64,000 nucleotides of DNA from Promicromonospora sp. Populi (GTDB lineage Bacteria; Actinomycetota; Actinomycetes; Actinomycetales; Cellulomonadaceae): assembly GCF_041081105.1 (NCBI RefSeq), contig NZ_CP163528.1, positions 4,402,001 through 4,466,000 on the forward strand, in the 5' to 3' direction. The stretch's first letter is position 1, and every line of letters starts with the position of its first letter. Of the stretch, positions 17,703 through 25,750 are shown piece by piece. Position numbers and translations under genes: made by a program. The notes beneath the pieces were generated by a model. That model was not told where the DNA came from. It saw only the letters and a program-made list of their open reading frames with translations, and ran no database searches.

Positions 17703-18464
17703 TCAAACCTTCCGTGCCTCCACGAGCGTGCGGCGGCTGTGGCAGATGAACGAGCCGTGCTCCGCGATGTGGTCGTGCAACGTCCGCAGGCGGTCGTGAT
17801 ACTTCTCGACCGAGAAGTCGGGCACCGTCCACAGGACCTTGCGCAGGAAGTGCACAACGGCGGCCAGGTCGAAGAACTCGACCCGCGTCAGTGCGTCCCG
17901 GAGCAGCACCCCGTCGAGGCCGACGCCGGACACTCGGGCGCGCAGCCGGTCCAGGTACTCCGCGTCCTGGTTCTCCTGCGGGCCCATGAGGAACTCGTAC
18001 AGGCCACGGTTGGAGCCCGCTCCGACCTCCTGGACCAGCAGGGTGCCGCCCGGTGCCAGCACCCGTGCGGCCTCGGTGTACGGGAACGAGACCGGATGGC
18101 GGCTCATGACCATGCCGAACGTGCCGTCGGCGAAGGGGAGCGGGGCGTCGTCGTCGTCGAGCAGCGTCACCGCACCACCGAAGGGTGCCAGTGCGGCTGA
18201 GGCGAGCGTGTGGTTCGGTGCCCAGCCCTCGGTGGCGCGCACCGTGCCGGGTACGTGCGCGGCCCGCCCGAGCGCCTCAGCGAAGACCTCGCCGCCACCC
18301 GTATCGACGTCGAGCACGGTGTCGACCCCACCCAGCCGTTCCGCGCAGAGCCGCACGTAGCCCCAGCCGGGGCGCTCCTCGGTGGCACGGCCGGTGAACC
18401 ACGAGAAGTCCCAGCCGTCGGTAGGGACCGCCAGCCCTTCGGCTATCTCTTCGTCGAACGTCAT
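17703..18464 (-). CDS. SAM-dependent methyltransferase
   Basis: This 253-residue protein has a class I methyltransferase fold: motif I VLDVDTGGGEVF (about 50-61), an acidic DDDDAPLPF loop where motif III is expected, and FGMVMSRHPVSFPYTEAARVL followed by PGGTLLVQEV. Motif I reads D-x-D-x-G-G-G, close to the usual D-x-G-x-G. The C-terminus ends FICHSRRTLVEARKV. The substrate cannot be told. ATG 18464 is chosen for the family-like N-terminus and a TAGTTT box 7 nt before it. It converges with the amine oxidase-like gene, 15 nt apart, and is divergent from the membrane protein gene. Confidence 0.8.
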   Translation of the reverse strand: MTFDEEIAEGLAVPTDGWDFSWFTGRATEERPGWGYVRLCAERLGGVDTVLDVDTGGGEVFAEALGRAAHVPGTVRATEGWAPNHTLASAALAPFGGAVTLLDDDDAPLPFADGTFGMVMSRHPVSFPYTEAARVLAPGGTLLVQEVGAGSNRGLYEFLMGPQENQDAEYLDRLRARVSGVGLDGVLLRDALTRVEFFDLAAVVHFLRKVLWTVPDFSVEKYHDRLRTLHDHIAEHGSFICHSRRTLVEARKV

Positions 18465-18471
18465 GGGGCGG

Positions 18472-18477
18472 AAACTA
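18472..18477 (-). promoter_or_regulatory. -10 box of the methyltransferase gene, leaderless type
   Basis: Minus-strand TAGTTT, 7 nt before ATG 18464. Confidence 0.5.
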
Positions 18478-18509
18478 TGCCCGGGTATCCCCCGCCCACC
18501 AGCGGAAAT

Positions 18510-18523
18510 CCCCCGATCGGGGG
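18510..18523. promoter_or_regulatory. Perfect palindrome in a divergent intergenic region
   Basis: CCCCCGATCGGGGG reads the same on both strands and sits between the divergent starts at 18464 and 18592. It could be an operator for the response regulator encoded downstream, but that is only positional inference. Confidence 0.4.
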
Positions 18524-18591
18524 AGGGGCGGGAAACCCCGCGGACGGGAGTGTGGAGGCATACCGCACGACCGACCGAAAGGACCGAAGTC

Positions 18592-19704
18592 ATGCAACGC
18601 CTCACTCGCATCACACTCGCCGGTGCCACCCTCACGAGCGCCGTCGCCGCACTGCTCGGCCTGTCCTGGCTGCTCGGGCTCTGGCCGAGCGTCTATGCCG
18701 ACCCGAGCACTGCGCTGCTGGCCCAGTTCGCCGGGCAGGGCGCCGCTACCACCGTGCTCACGGTCGCCGCCCTGACCGGCGTCGCCTGCGGGATCGCGGG
18801 CCTCGCCGGGGCGCTCGGCGCGCGCGGTCGGGTCTGGGCCGCGGCACTACAGCTCGTCGTGTTCGGCCTGGTGCTGCAGAGCGGCGGCACGCTGTCGGTG
18901 GTGGGCTACCTCGTCGCGATGGCGATGCCGCTCGCCGTCGTGGTCCTGCTCGTCCAGGTGGTGCGTCGGTACCGGGTGGCCCGCTGGACTGTCGGGGTAC
19001 CCGCCCTGGCGGTGCTCGTGGGCGGCGCGTTCCTGGCGCGGGAGTCGGTCGCCGAGGTCGTGGTGCTGCTCGGCTCCGGGCTCGCGGACAACCGCGCGGG
19101 CCTGCTGGTCTCCCTGCTGGTGCTCGCGACCGGCAGCCTCTGGGCGGCCGTCGGAGTGCAGGCGCTGGCCGGCACGTCCGCCATGGAGCGGGCCACCGCC
19201 TGGGTGGTGCGGCACCGCCGGGCCATCACGATCGTGGCCGCCACCGGGCCGCTCCCGTACGCCCTGGTCCGCCTCACCTGGCTCACCCCGTGGCCGGTGC
19301 TCGGGGACGACCTGGACCTGTCCACCCGGATCTGGGGGCTGGCCCTGTCCAGCGGCGCGTGGCTCGGTGTTTTCCTCACGCTCGGCCTGATCCGTCCCTG
19401 GGGCGAGGTGTTCCCCCGGTGGATGCCCGGCCTCGCCGGGCGGCGCGTACCGATCGCCGCCGCCGCGGTGCCCGGCGCCCTGATCGCCGCGACGGTGACG
19501 TTCACCGCGATCCCGATGATCGTCATGTTCAGCAGCCAGACCCTGGCCCAGGGCGTGTTCGGCGCGATCATCTTCCCGTGCTGGTACTGGGGCCCGGCCC
19601 TGGCGCTCGCCGTCTGGGGCTACGTGGCGCACCGCACGCAGTCCGACCGCCTGGCGAAGAGCCGACCCGCACAGGCCGCCGAGACAACACCCATCGCAGC
19701 ATGA
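18592..19704 (+). CDS. Polytopic membrane protein of unknown function
   Basis: This 370-residue protein is dominated by hydrophobic Ala/Leu/Val-rich segments, about nine or ten predicted membrane helices by eye, with short Arg-containing loops (RRYRVARW, VRHRR). There is no recognisable transport or enzyme motif. The start ATG 18592 follows GAAAGGACCGAAGTC, and the frame upstream belongs to non-coding sequence. It precedes a histidine kinase gene by 51 nt on the same strand, so it may be a sensor partner or a regulated target of that two-component system. Confidence 0.7.
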   Translation: MQRLTRITLAGATLTSAVAALLGLSWLLGLWPSVYADPSTALLAQFAGQGAATTVLTVAALTGVACGIAGLAGALGARGRVWAAALQLVVFGLVLQSGGTLSVVGYLVAMAMPLAVVVLLVQVVRRYRVARWTVGVPALAVLVGGAFLARESVAEVVVLLGSGLADNRAGLLVSLLVLATGSLWAAVGVQALAGTSAMERATAWVVRHRRAITIVAATGPLPYALVRLTWLTPWPVLGDDLDLSTRIWGLALSSGAWLGVFLTLGLIRPWGEVFPRWMPGLAGRRVPIAAAAVPGALIAATVTFTAIPMIVMFSSQTLAQGVFGAIIFPCWYWGPALALAVWGYVAHRTQSDRLAKSRPAQAAETTPIAA

Positions 19705-19755
19705 TCCAAAGGGATGGCCTGGCGGGGGGACCCGACGGGCGGAGAGGATGACGGC

Positions 19756-20988
19756 ATGCAGGCGACGACGAGGTACCTCGCGCGCGATCTTGCCCGGCGG
19801 TTCGCCTGGCACATGCTGGGCGGGGCGATCGGGCTGGCCCTCGCGTTGCTCGTGTACAGCCTGCTGAACAGCACGGTCACGGGGCTGCCCGTCTGGGTGC
19901 TGGTTGTCGTGGCCGTCGCGGCCGCCGTGGGGCTCGGCCTCGTCCCGGGCGCACGGGAGCTCGAGGTCACGGCGGCTCGTGCGCTGCTCGACGTGAAGGG
20001 CGAGCTGGTGGTCCCCGCCAGGCCCCGACTTGCCCACCGGGTCCGGACCGCGGCCTGGGTGGTGCTGCACCTGGCGACGGGGATGCTCGTGGGCGTCTGC
20101 TTGTTCGCCGTGCTCCCGGGGGCGGTACTGGTGGGCGTCGAGGCGGTGGCCGGGCGCTCGTTCGGGTCCGGGTTCCCGGTGCCCACGAGTGCTCTGGGCG
20201 CGGCCCTGGCGCTGGTGGCGTGCGCCGTCGTCGGGCTGGCCGCGCTCGTCGCGACCTGGCCGCTGGGCGCGGCCGCTTCCGTGCTCGCCGGCCGGGTGCT
20301 GGGGCCCACGCCCTACGACCGGATGGAGACGGCGCTCGCCCGCTCCCGCCGCGAGGCGGAGCACACCCGCCTGGCGCGCGAGCTGCACGACGGGATCGGG
20401 CACGCGCTCACCGTCGTGAGCGTGCAGGCGGCGGCGGGCCGGCGGGTCATCGCGGCCAACCCGGAGGCGGCGGCCGAAGCGCTCTCCGCGATCGAGGACA
20501 CCGCCCGGTCGGCGCTCGCCGAGCTCGACCAGCTCCTGGCCGTGCTTCGGGACGACGCCGACGACGACGCGCCCCTGGCCCTGGCGCCCGCCCTGGAGGA
20601 CGTGATCTCCGCGCACCGCCGGGCCGGCCTCGACCTGACCGCCGACGTCGACCTGCCCCCGGGGCTGCCGGCCCTCCTCGGCCGGACGGTGCAGCGCATC
20701 GTCACGGAGGCGCTCACCAACGCCCACCGGCACGCCGCCCCCGGACCGGTCGCGCTCACCGTGGGGCACGACGCCGGCGAGGTGCGGATCGAGGTGGTGA
20801 ACGCGGTACGTACCGGGCCGCTGCGGGCCCGGCGTGCTTCCGGGGGTCGCGGGCTGCCCGGCGTCCGGGAACGGGTGGCGCTGTTCGGCGGTACGGTCGA
20901 GGCGGGGCCCGACGGCGGCCGCTGGGTGCTCCGTGCGACGCTGCCCTGGGGCGCCGCCCCGACCAATCGGAGGGACCCCCATGCCTGA
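19756..20988 (+). CDS. Sensor histidine kinase, NarL/DesK-like class
   Basis: This 410-residue membrane kinase has about four N-terminal transmembrane helices (residues 15-200). A HisKA_3 dimerisation domain follows with the phospho-accepting His211 in LARELHDGIGHALTVVSVQA. The HATPase domain has TEALTNAHRHA (N-box) and RGLPGVRERVALFGG (G-box). It senses an unknown, probably membrane-related, cue and phosphorylates the response regulator encoded next. ATG 19756 has GGAGAGG 9 nt upstream; an earlier in-frame ATG at 19714 lacks one. Its stop overlaps the regulator start by 8 nt, giving coupled translation. Confidence 0.92.
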   Translation: MQATTRYLARDLARRFAWHMLGGAIGLALALLVYSLLNSTVTGLPVWVLVVVAVAAAVGLGLVPGARELEVTAARALLDVKGELVVPARPRLAHRVRTAAWVVLHLATGMLVGVCLFAVLPGAVLVGVEAVAGRSFGSGFPVPTSALGAALALVACAVVGLAALVATWPLGAAASVLAGRVLGPTPYDRMETALARSRREAEHTRLARELHDGIGHALTVVSVQAAAGRRVIAANPEAAAEALSAIEDTARSALAELDQLLAVLRDDADDDAPLALAPALEDVISAHRRAGLDLTADVDLPPGLPALLGRTVQRIVTEALTNAHRHAAPGPVALTVGHDAGEVRIEVVNAVRTGPLRARRASGGRGLPGVRERVALFGGTVEAGPDGGRWVLRATLPWGAAPTNRRDPHA

Positions 20989-21622
20989 CGCCCCGATCCG
21001 GGTGCTGGTCGCCGACGACGAGCCGCTCGTCCGCAGCGGCTTGCGCCTCATCCTGGACGCGGAGCCCGACCTGCACGTGGTCGGGGAGGCCGGCGACGGC
21101 GCGCAGGCGGTCGAGCTGACGCGCGCGCTGCGCCCCGACGTCGTCTGCATGGACGTACGGATGCCCGGGGTGGACGGCCTGCGCGCGACCGAGCTGGTGC
21201 TGCGGCTCCCGGACCCGCCCCGGGTGCTCGTGGTGACGACGTTCGAGCACGACGGCTACGTGCTGGACGCGCTCACCGTCGGGGCCTCGGGGTTCCTGCT
21301 CAAGCGCGCTGGGGCGGACGAGATGGTGCAGGCGGTCCGCACCGTCGCCGTCGGGCAGAGCCTGCTGTATCCACAGGCGCTGCGCGACCTGGTGCGGACG
21401 CGTCCGCGCGCGACGGCCGGAGCGCCGGTGCTGACGCCGCGCGAGCGGGAGGTGCTGGGCCTGGTCGCGCAGGGCATGACAAACGCGGAGATCGCGACGG
21501 CGCTCGTGGTCGGCGTCGAGACGGTGCGCACGCACGTGGCGTCCGTGCTCGCGAAGCTGCGGGCGCGGGACCGCACCCAGGCCGTGGTGCTGGGCTACCG
21601 GGCGGGGCTGGTGGAGCTGTAG
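20981..21622 (+). CDS. LuxR/NarL-family response regulator
   Basis: This 213-residue regulator has a receiver domain with acidic pocket ADDE (11-14), phospho-acceptor Asp58 in VVCMDVRMPG, the conserved Thr in VVTTFEHDGYV and the switch Lys in GFLLKRAGADEM. The C-terminal GerE/LuxR helix-turn-helix reads LTPREREVLGLVAQGMTNAE and then VETVRTHVASVLAKL. It overlaps the kinase gene by 8 nt, so the pair forms one two-component system. Likely targets are its own operon and the divergent region with the palindrome at 18510, which is inference. It converges with the acetyltransferase gene with 5 nt between stops. Confidence 0.94.
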   Translation: MPDAPIRVLVADDEPLVRSGLRLILDAEPDLHVVGEAGDGAQAVELTRALRPDVVCMDVRMPGVDGLRATELVLRLPDPPRVLVVTTFEHDGYVLDALTVGASGFLLKRAGADEMVQAVRTVAVGQSLLYPQALRDLVRTRPRATAGAPVLTPREREVLGLVAQGMTNAEIATALVVGVETVRTHVASVLAKLRARDRTQAVVLGYRAGLVEL

Positions 21623-21627
21623 CCGGG

Positions 21628-22101
21628 TCAGTCCCGGGGGACGACCATCTCGATCTCGTTCGGGAACGGTGCGTAGTCCGAGGACTTGGTGCGGCCCGTG
21701 CGGCGCCAGCCGAGGTGCTCGTAGAAGCCGATGGCCTGGTCGTTGTCGGCGAGGCACCACAGGCGCGGGTCGCTCATCTCGGCGACCGCCATGTCCATCG
21801 CCGCCCGCGCGAGCCCGGAGCCCCAGCGGGACGGGTGCACGGCCAGATGGCGCAGCAGTCGCTCGTCGTGGGCGACGAAGCAGGCCAGGCGGGAGCGGTC
21901 GCCGTCGTCGTCCAGGACGAGGATGCGGACGCCGGGCTCGGTGAGCGCGGCCTCCCACTTGGCCCGGACCTCTTCGGACGGGAACGGGTACATGCCCGGC
22001 GGGAAGATATGGCCCAGGGCCGCGATCCCGGCGGCGCGCTCGATGTCGAGGAGCGCCTGCGCGTCCTCGAGCGTGGCCTGCCGGAACCGGTTCGGGTCCA
22101 T
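21628..22101 (-). CDS. GNAT-family N-acetyltransferase
   Basis: A 157-residue acetyltransferase. The N-terminal strand RQATLEDAQALLDIERAA, the acetyl-CoA motif HLAVHPSRWGSGLARAAMDMAV (R-x-x-G-x-G/A) and the C-terminal CLADNDQAIGFYEHLGWRRTG are all present. The substrate is unknown. ATG 22101 starts MDPNRFRQATLED, and a TACGCT box lies 6 nt before it. The frame extends upstream into non-coding sequence. It stands alone, convergent with the two-component system. Confidence 0.9.
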   Translation of the reverse strand: MDPNRFRQATLEDAQALLDIERAAGIAALGHIFPPGMYPFPSEEVRAKWEAALTEPGVRILVLDDDGDRSRLACFVAHDERLLRHLAVHPSRWGSGLARAAMDMAVAEMSDPRLWCLADNDQAIGFYEHLGWRRTGRTKSSDYAPFPNEIEMVVPRD

Positions 22102-22107
22102 TGCCTC

Positions 22108-22113
22108 AGCGTA
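22108..22113 (-). promoter_or_regulatory. -10 box of the GNAT gene, leaderless type
   Basis: Minus-strand TACGCT, 6 nt before ATG 22101. Confidence 0.5.
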
Positions 22114-22266
22114 CGGCCCAGGCTGTGGGGCGGCACCACCGCTGCGATGTGCGGCGGACGCGCTGGTGGGAGCGCTGCGGAGGCGCGTGCTCGGACCGGG
22201 CGAAAATTGGTTGCAACATTTTCCCGAAGTGCTGTGACCTGAGCGCGGTTCGAGCGTCAAGGCTGC

Positions 22267-22572
22267 ATGACAGATACAGCATTCAGTGCGGTGATGTCCC
22301 GCCTCTCGGCGCTCGACACGCTCTCGCTGCGGGTAAGTCAGGACTGGCTCGCGTTCGGCCTTGACCGGGTCGACGTGCTGGTCATCGACATTCTGACGGT
22401 CAGCGAGCTCACGGCCATGCCGCTCGTGAGCAAGTACCGATTGTCAGCAGTGCATCCGGACCCTGGTCGGGACCTGGGCCTGACGAAGGTATGGACCGGT
22501 TGGCTGGGCGACGCCTCGGACGTAGCGCCGGTGGCGATGCGGCTCACGCTCGCGGCGGGTGACGACGGCTGA
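22267..22572 (+). CDS. Hypothetical 101-residue protein
   Basis: I do not recognise this protein. It is moderately hydrophobic, with a central VDVLVIDILTVSEL segment and a Gly/Asp C-terminus, and has no signal peptide or obvious motif. It fills the gap between two minus-strand genes. No Shine-Dalgarno and no clear -10 box precede the ATG, so the start or even the gene is uncertain. The upstream 100 nt are A/T-richer than the surroundings, which could mark a promoter. Confidence 0.4.
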   Translation: MTDTAFSAVMSRLSALDTLSLRVSQDWLAFGLDRVDVLVIDILTVSELTAMPLVSKYRLSAVHPDPGRDLGLTKVWTGWLGDASDVAPVAMRLTLAAGDDG

Positions 22573-22610
22573 GCCGGGGGTGCGGCGCAGGCTGAGCCGC
22601 GGCCCGTACC

Positions 22611-23093
22611 TCAGCGTGGCAGGTGCGCCTCGATCTCGTTGATGATCGCCGGGTCGTCCGGCAGGGTCTTCGGCGCGTACCGGCGCACGTCGCCGCCGGG
22701 CAGGACCAGGAACTTCTCGAAGTTCCAGCGGATCTTGCCCGAGTGTCCTTCGGCGTCCGCCGTCTTCTCCAGCTCGACGTACAGCGGGTGTGCGTTCCGG
22801 CCGTTCAGCTTGATCTTGTCGAGCACCGGGAACGTCACGCCATAGGTCATGGAGCAGAACTCGGCGATCTTCTCGTTCGAGCTCAGCTCCTGCAGGAACT
22901 GGTTGCTGGGAAAGCCCAGCACGGTGAAGCCCCGGTCCGCGTACTTCTTCTGCAGCTCCTCAAGGGTCGCGTACTGCGGCGCTAGGCCGCACCGCGAAGC
23001 AACGTTCACCACGAGCACCACGTCGTCCTTGTGCTCGGCCAGCGAGATCTCGGTTCCGTCCATCGTGTGGAAGGGAATGTCGTAGATGGTCAC
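22611..23093 (-). CDS. Glutathione peroxidase-family (thiol) peroxidase
   Basis: A 160-residue peroxidase of the GPx/BtuE family that reduces hydroperoxides; bacterial members with Cys usually take electrons from thioredoxin. The catalytic tetrad is visible: Cys35 in NVASRCGLAPQY, Gln65 in GFPSNQF, and Trp123-Asn124 in IRWNFEKFLV. A candidate resolving Cys is Cys80 (AEFCSMTYG). The start is GTG at 23093. It is followed by the symporter gene on the same strand 48 nt downstream, but a shared role is not evident. Confidence 0.93.
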   Translation of the reverse strand: MTIYDIPFHTMDGTEISLAEHKDDVVLVVNVASRCGLAPQYATLEELQKKYADRGFTVLGFPSNQFLQELSSNEKIAEFCSMTYGVTFPVLDKIKLNGRNAHPLYVELEKTADAEGHSGKIRWNFEKFLVLPGGDVRRYAPKTLPDDPAIINEIEAHLPR

Positions 23094-23141
23094 CTACCCA
23101 TCTTCCACCTGTTGTCCCGGTCAACGGAACCCGGCCGACGG

Positions 23142-24446
23142 CTACTCGACCGTTACGGTGTTCTTACGTGGCTCGTCGAGCGCGGCCTCTTCGGGCGCGG
23201 TGTCGTCGCTCGCCGCCACGACGGTCTTCCTCCCGTTGTAGACGTCCCGGTCGATCTCGTCGCTCGCTCCCGCCACGAGCATGGCGACGAGGGTGTCCCC
23301 GTTGACGTTGAGGAACGTCCGGAAGATGCCCGTGAACCAGTCCACGGCGATGAGCAGCCCCACGGCCTCGAAGGGCAGCCCGAGCGAGGTGGCGAGGAAC
23401 ATCGCGACGACGGGGAATCCGCCCGGCACCGTGATGGTGCCCATGTTGAGCAGCACGGCGAGCGCCATCCCGAGGACGATCTGGCCCGTCGACAGGCTGA
23501 CGTCACCCGCCTGGGCGAGGAACATCACGACGATCGTGTAGTTGAGCACGGCCCCGTAGGAGCCCATCGTCAGGCCGACCGACAGCGTGAAGTTCGCGAC
23601 GCGCTGGCTGATGCCGACCTTCTCGACGGCGTTGCGCAGCACCGTCGGGTACGTGACCGCCGAGCTGGTCGTCGTGACCGCAATCGCCGTCTGCTCGGCG
23701 AGCTTGCGCGGCAGCCGCCACGGGCTCAGCCGGGTGCGCAGCGCGACGACGGTGACGAACAGGACCAGCAGGATGACCACGCCGAGCAGCGTGGTGCCCA
23801 GGTAGCTCAGCGCGGTCGTCACGACGGCGAACCCCACGTCGCCCGCGAGCGCCGCCAGCAGGCAGAAGACGCCGACGGGCGCGATGTACATGACGTACCG
23901 GATCATCGTGAGGACGATCTGCTGCAGCTGGTCGAAGAACGAGAGCACGAGCCGGTTGCCGGTCGTGGCGACGTAGGCGTTGAGCGCGGCGCCGAACAGC
24001 AGCGAGAAGACGATGATGGGCACCATGGTCGCCGTCGACATGGCGTCGAAGATGTTCGTGGACACAAAGGCGAGCACCGTGTCCTGCCACCCGGTGGGTT
24101 CCGGCGGGACCAGCGCGGGGTCGAGCTCGCCGTCGAACACCATGCCGGACCCGGGGCGGATCAGGATGCTCAGGCCCCAGGCGAGCAGCGCCGCGACGAC
24201 GGAGAACCCGATCATCCAGCTGAAGGTCCGCAGCGCGAGCCGGCCGGCGCCCTTGCCGCTCATGGAACCCGTCGCGACGATCACCGAGGCCATGACGAGC
24301 GGCACTATCGACATCTGGATCAGACGCACAAAGAGGTCGCCGACGAACTTCAGGTTGCTCGCCCAGTCGCCGACTATGAGCCCGAAGGCGATTCCGGCGA
24401 TCGCCGCGATACCGATCTGCAGGGCGGGGTTCCTCAGGGCCTTCAT
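23142..24446 (-). CDS. Dicarboxylate/amino acid:cation symporter family protein
   Basis: This 434-residue carrier belongs to the DAACS (GltP/DctA) family and has the expected eight helices and two re-entrant loops. The Ser-rich loop appears as TTTSSAVTYPTVLRNAVEKVG (about 250-270). The NMDGT region is replaced by NMGTITVPGG, so sodium and substrate ligands differ from classic glutamate or C4-dicarboxylate carriers and the substrate is open. The C-terminal tail is acidic and cytoplasmic. ATG 24446 has GGAGG 5 nt upstream. It is divergent from the RluA gene. Confidence 0.88.
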   Translation of the reverse strand: MKALRNPALQIGIAAIAGIAFGLIVGDWASNLKFVGDLFVRLIQMSIVPLVMASVIVATGSMSGKGAGRLALRTFSWMIGFSVVAALLAWGLSILIRPGSGMVFDGELDPALVPPEPTGWQDTVLAFVSTNIFDAMSTATMVPIIVFSLLFGAALNAYVATTGNRLVLSFFDQLQQIVLTMIRYVMYIAPVGVFCLLAALAGDVGFAVVTTALSYLGTTLLGVVILLVLFVTVVALRTRLSPWRLPRKLAEQTAIAVTTTSSAVTYPTVLRNAVEKVGISQRVANFTLSVGLTMGSYGAVLNYTIVVMFLAQAGDVSLSTGQIVLGMALAVLLNMGTITVPGGFPVVAMFLATSLGLPFEAVGLLIAVDWFTGIFRTFLNVNGDTLVAMLVAGASDEIDRDVYNGRKTVVAASDDTAPEEAALDEPRKNTVTVE

Positions 24447-24601
24447 GGGTCCTCCGGGTCTCTGTGCCGCACCACACGGCCGCGCCCAAGAAACTAGGCG
24501 AGCGTCGTTAGGCCGACGAAGACTGCGCGTTGCATTCCTGTTTCAACTTCGACGCGCTTTGGCACGAATGTTTCGGATCGTCGATCCTCGACCCTCCTGG
24601 T

Positions 24602-24607
24602 TAGGTT
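24602..24607 (+). promoter_or_regulatory. -10 box of the RluA gene, leaderless type
   Basis: TAGGTT lies 6 nt before GTG 24614. Confidence 0.5.
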
Positions 24608-24613
24608 GACGAC

Positions 24614-25711
24614 GTGACCTTCTCGTCGTCCGGCGGGGGCGCCGGACGCACCCCCGGCCCCGCCAAGCACCGGCCTCCGCTCCCCGTCCGGGACGGGCTC
24701 AACCCGACCCGGATCGTGCTGCCGCACGAGCCCGACGTGGTCGCGCGGTTCCCGTTCGCGCTCGACTACCTCCTGGACCGGTTCCGCGACGACGAGGTGC
24801 GCCTGCGCGAGAAGCTGGCCCTTGGCGAGGTAGTCACGGGGCACGGCGCTCCGCTGACGCCGACGACGCCCTACGAGCCGCGCGGCTTCATCTACCTCTA
24901 CCGCGACCCGCCGGCGCACGAGGACAAGATCCCGTTCGAGCCCGAGGTGCTGTTCCGCGACGAGAACCTGCTGGTAGTGGACAAGCCCCACTTCCTGGCG
25001 ACCACGCCGCGCGGGCGGTGGGTGCGCGAGACCGCCCTGGTCCGACTCCGGGTAGCCCTCGACCTGCCCGAGCTCTCGCCGGCCCACCGGCTCGACCGCG
25101 GCACGGCGGGTGTGCTCGTCCTTACCGTTCGGCCCGAGGTGCGCGGCGCCTACCAGGAGGCGTTCGCCCGCCGCGCGGTGCGCAAGGTCTACGAGGCGGT
25201 GGCGCCTCTGGCGCCGTCGGGCAGCCTGGTGCAGTCGGAAGGTGCGGCGCAGTCGGGTGGTGCAGTGCAGTCGGGGAGTGTGGTGCCCGACGGCGTGCGG
25301 GTGGCCCGGGGCGAGTCCGTCACGGTCCGCAGCCGCATCGTGAAGCGGCGCGGCGTGACTCGCGCCGAGGAGGTGCCTGGCGAGCCGAACGCCGAGTCCC
25401 TGATCACCCTTGCCACCGCCGACGCGGCCCGCGGCCTGGGCCTCTACCGGCTGGAACCGCACACCGGCAAGACCCACCAGCTGCGCCTGCACATGGCCTC
25501 CCTCGGGCTGCCGATCCTGCACGACCCGTTCTGGCCCGAGCTGCGCGACACCGAGCCCGACGACTTCGACCGCCCGCTGCAGCTCCTGGCCCGCTCGCTG
25601 GAGCTCACCGACCCGCTGTCGGGGCGTCCCCGCCGCTTCGAGTCGCGCCGAACCCTGAGCGAGGCGCCCGTGTCAGAAAGCTCAAGTCGCGGGGGTGACC
25701 TGAGCGGCTGA
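24614..25711 (+). CDS. RluA-family RNA pseudouridine synthase
   Basis: This 365-residue enzyme converts uridine to pseudouridine in rRNA or tRNA. The catalytic Asp161 is in AHRLDRGTAGVLVL. Other family blocks are VLFRDENLLVVDKP upstream, KVYEAV after it and LEPHTGKTHQLRLHMASLGLPI near the C-terminus. The N-terminal 60 residues (LPVRDGLNPTRI) match the actinobacterial RluA group that lacks an S4 domain. An 18-nt unit repeated three times adds VQSEGA-AQSGGA-VQSGSV inside the catalytic domain at residues 206-223, so that part must be a surface loop. Target base unknown. GTG start with a leaderless -10 box. Confidence 0.9.
   Translation: MTFSSSGGGAGRTPGPAKHRPPLPVRDGLNPTRIVLPHEPDVVARFPFALDYLLDRFRDDEVRLREKLALGEVVTGHGAPLTPTTPYEPRGFIYLYRDPPAHEDKIPFEPEVLFRDENLLVVDKPHFLATTPRGRWVRETALVRLRVALDLPELSPAHRLDRGTAGVLVLTVRPEVRGAYQEAFARRAVRKVYEAVAPLAPSGSLVQSEGAAQSGGAVQSGSVVPDGVRVARGESVTVRSRIVKRRGVTRAEEVPGEPNAESLITLATADAARGLGLYRLEPHTGKTHQLRLHMASLGLPILHDPFWPELRDTEPDDFDRPLQLLARSLELTDPLSGRPRRFESRRTLSEAPVSESSSRGGDLSG
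25229..25282 (+). repeat. In-frame 18-nt minisatellite, three copies, in the RluA gene
   Basis: Three consecutive 18-nt units share the core GCAGTCGG and encode VQSEGA, AQSGGA, VQSGSV. Unit boundaries are 25229, 25247 and 25265. The length is a multiple of three, so copy changes would keep the frame. Confidence 0.85.
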
Positions 25712-25734
25712 CCCGTCCGCTCGGAGGTGACAGG

Positions 25735-25749
25735 TGCAAGAATCTTGCA
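25735..25749. promoter_or_regulatory. Short inverted repeat abutting the alr start
   Basis: TGCAAGAATCTTGCA is a perfect 7-1-7 inverted repeat ending 1 nt before the alr ATG. It could be an operator or a small hairpin at the ribosome-binding region. Confidence 0.4.
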
Positions 25750-25750
25750 G

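Noticed and set aside
18847..21150. 767-codon minus-strand frame across the membrane protein, kinase and regulator genes
   Set aside because: It crosses three recognisable genes and has low-complexity composition.
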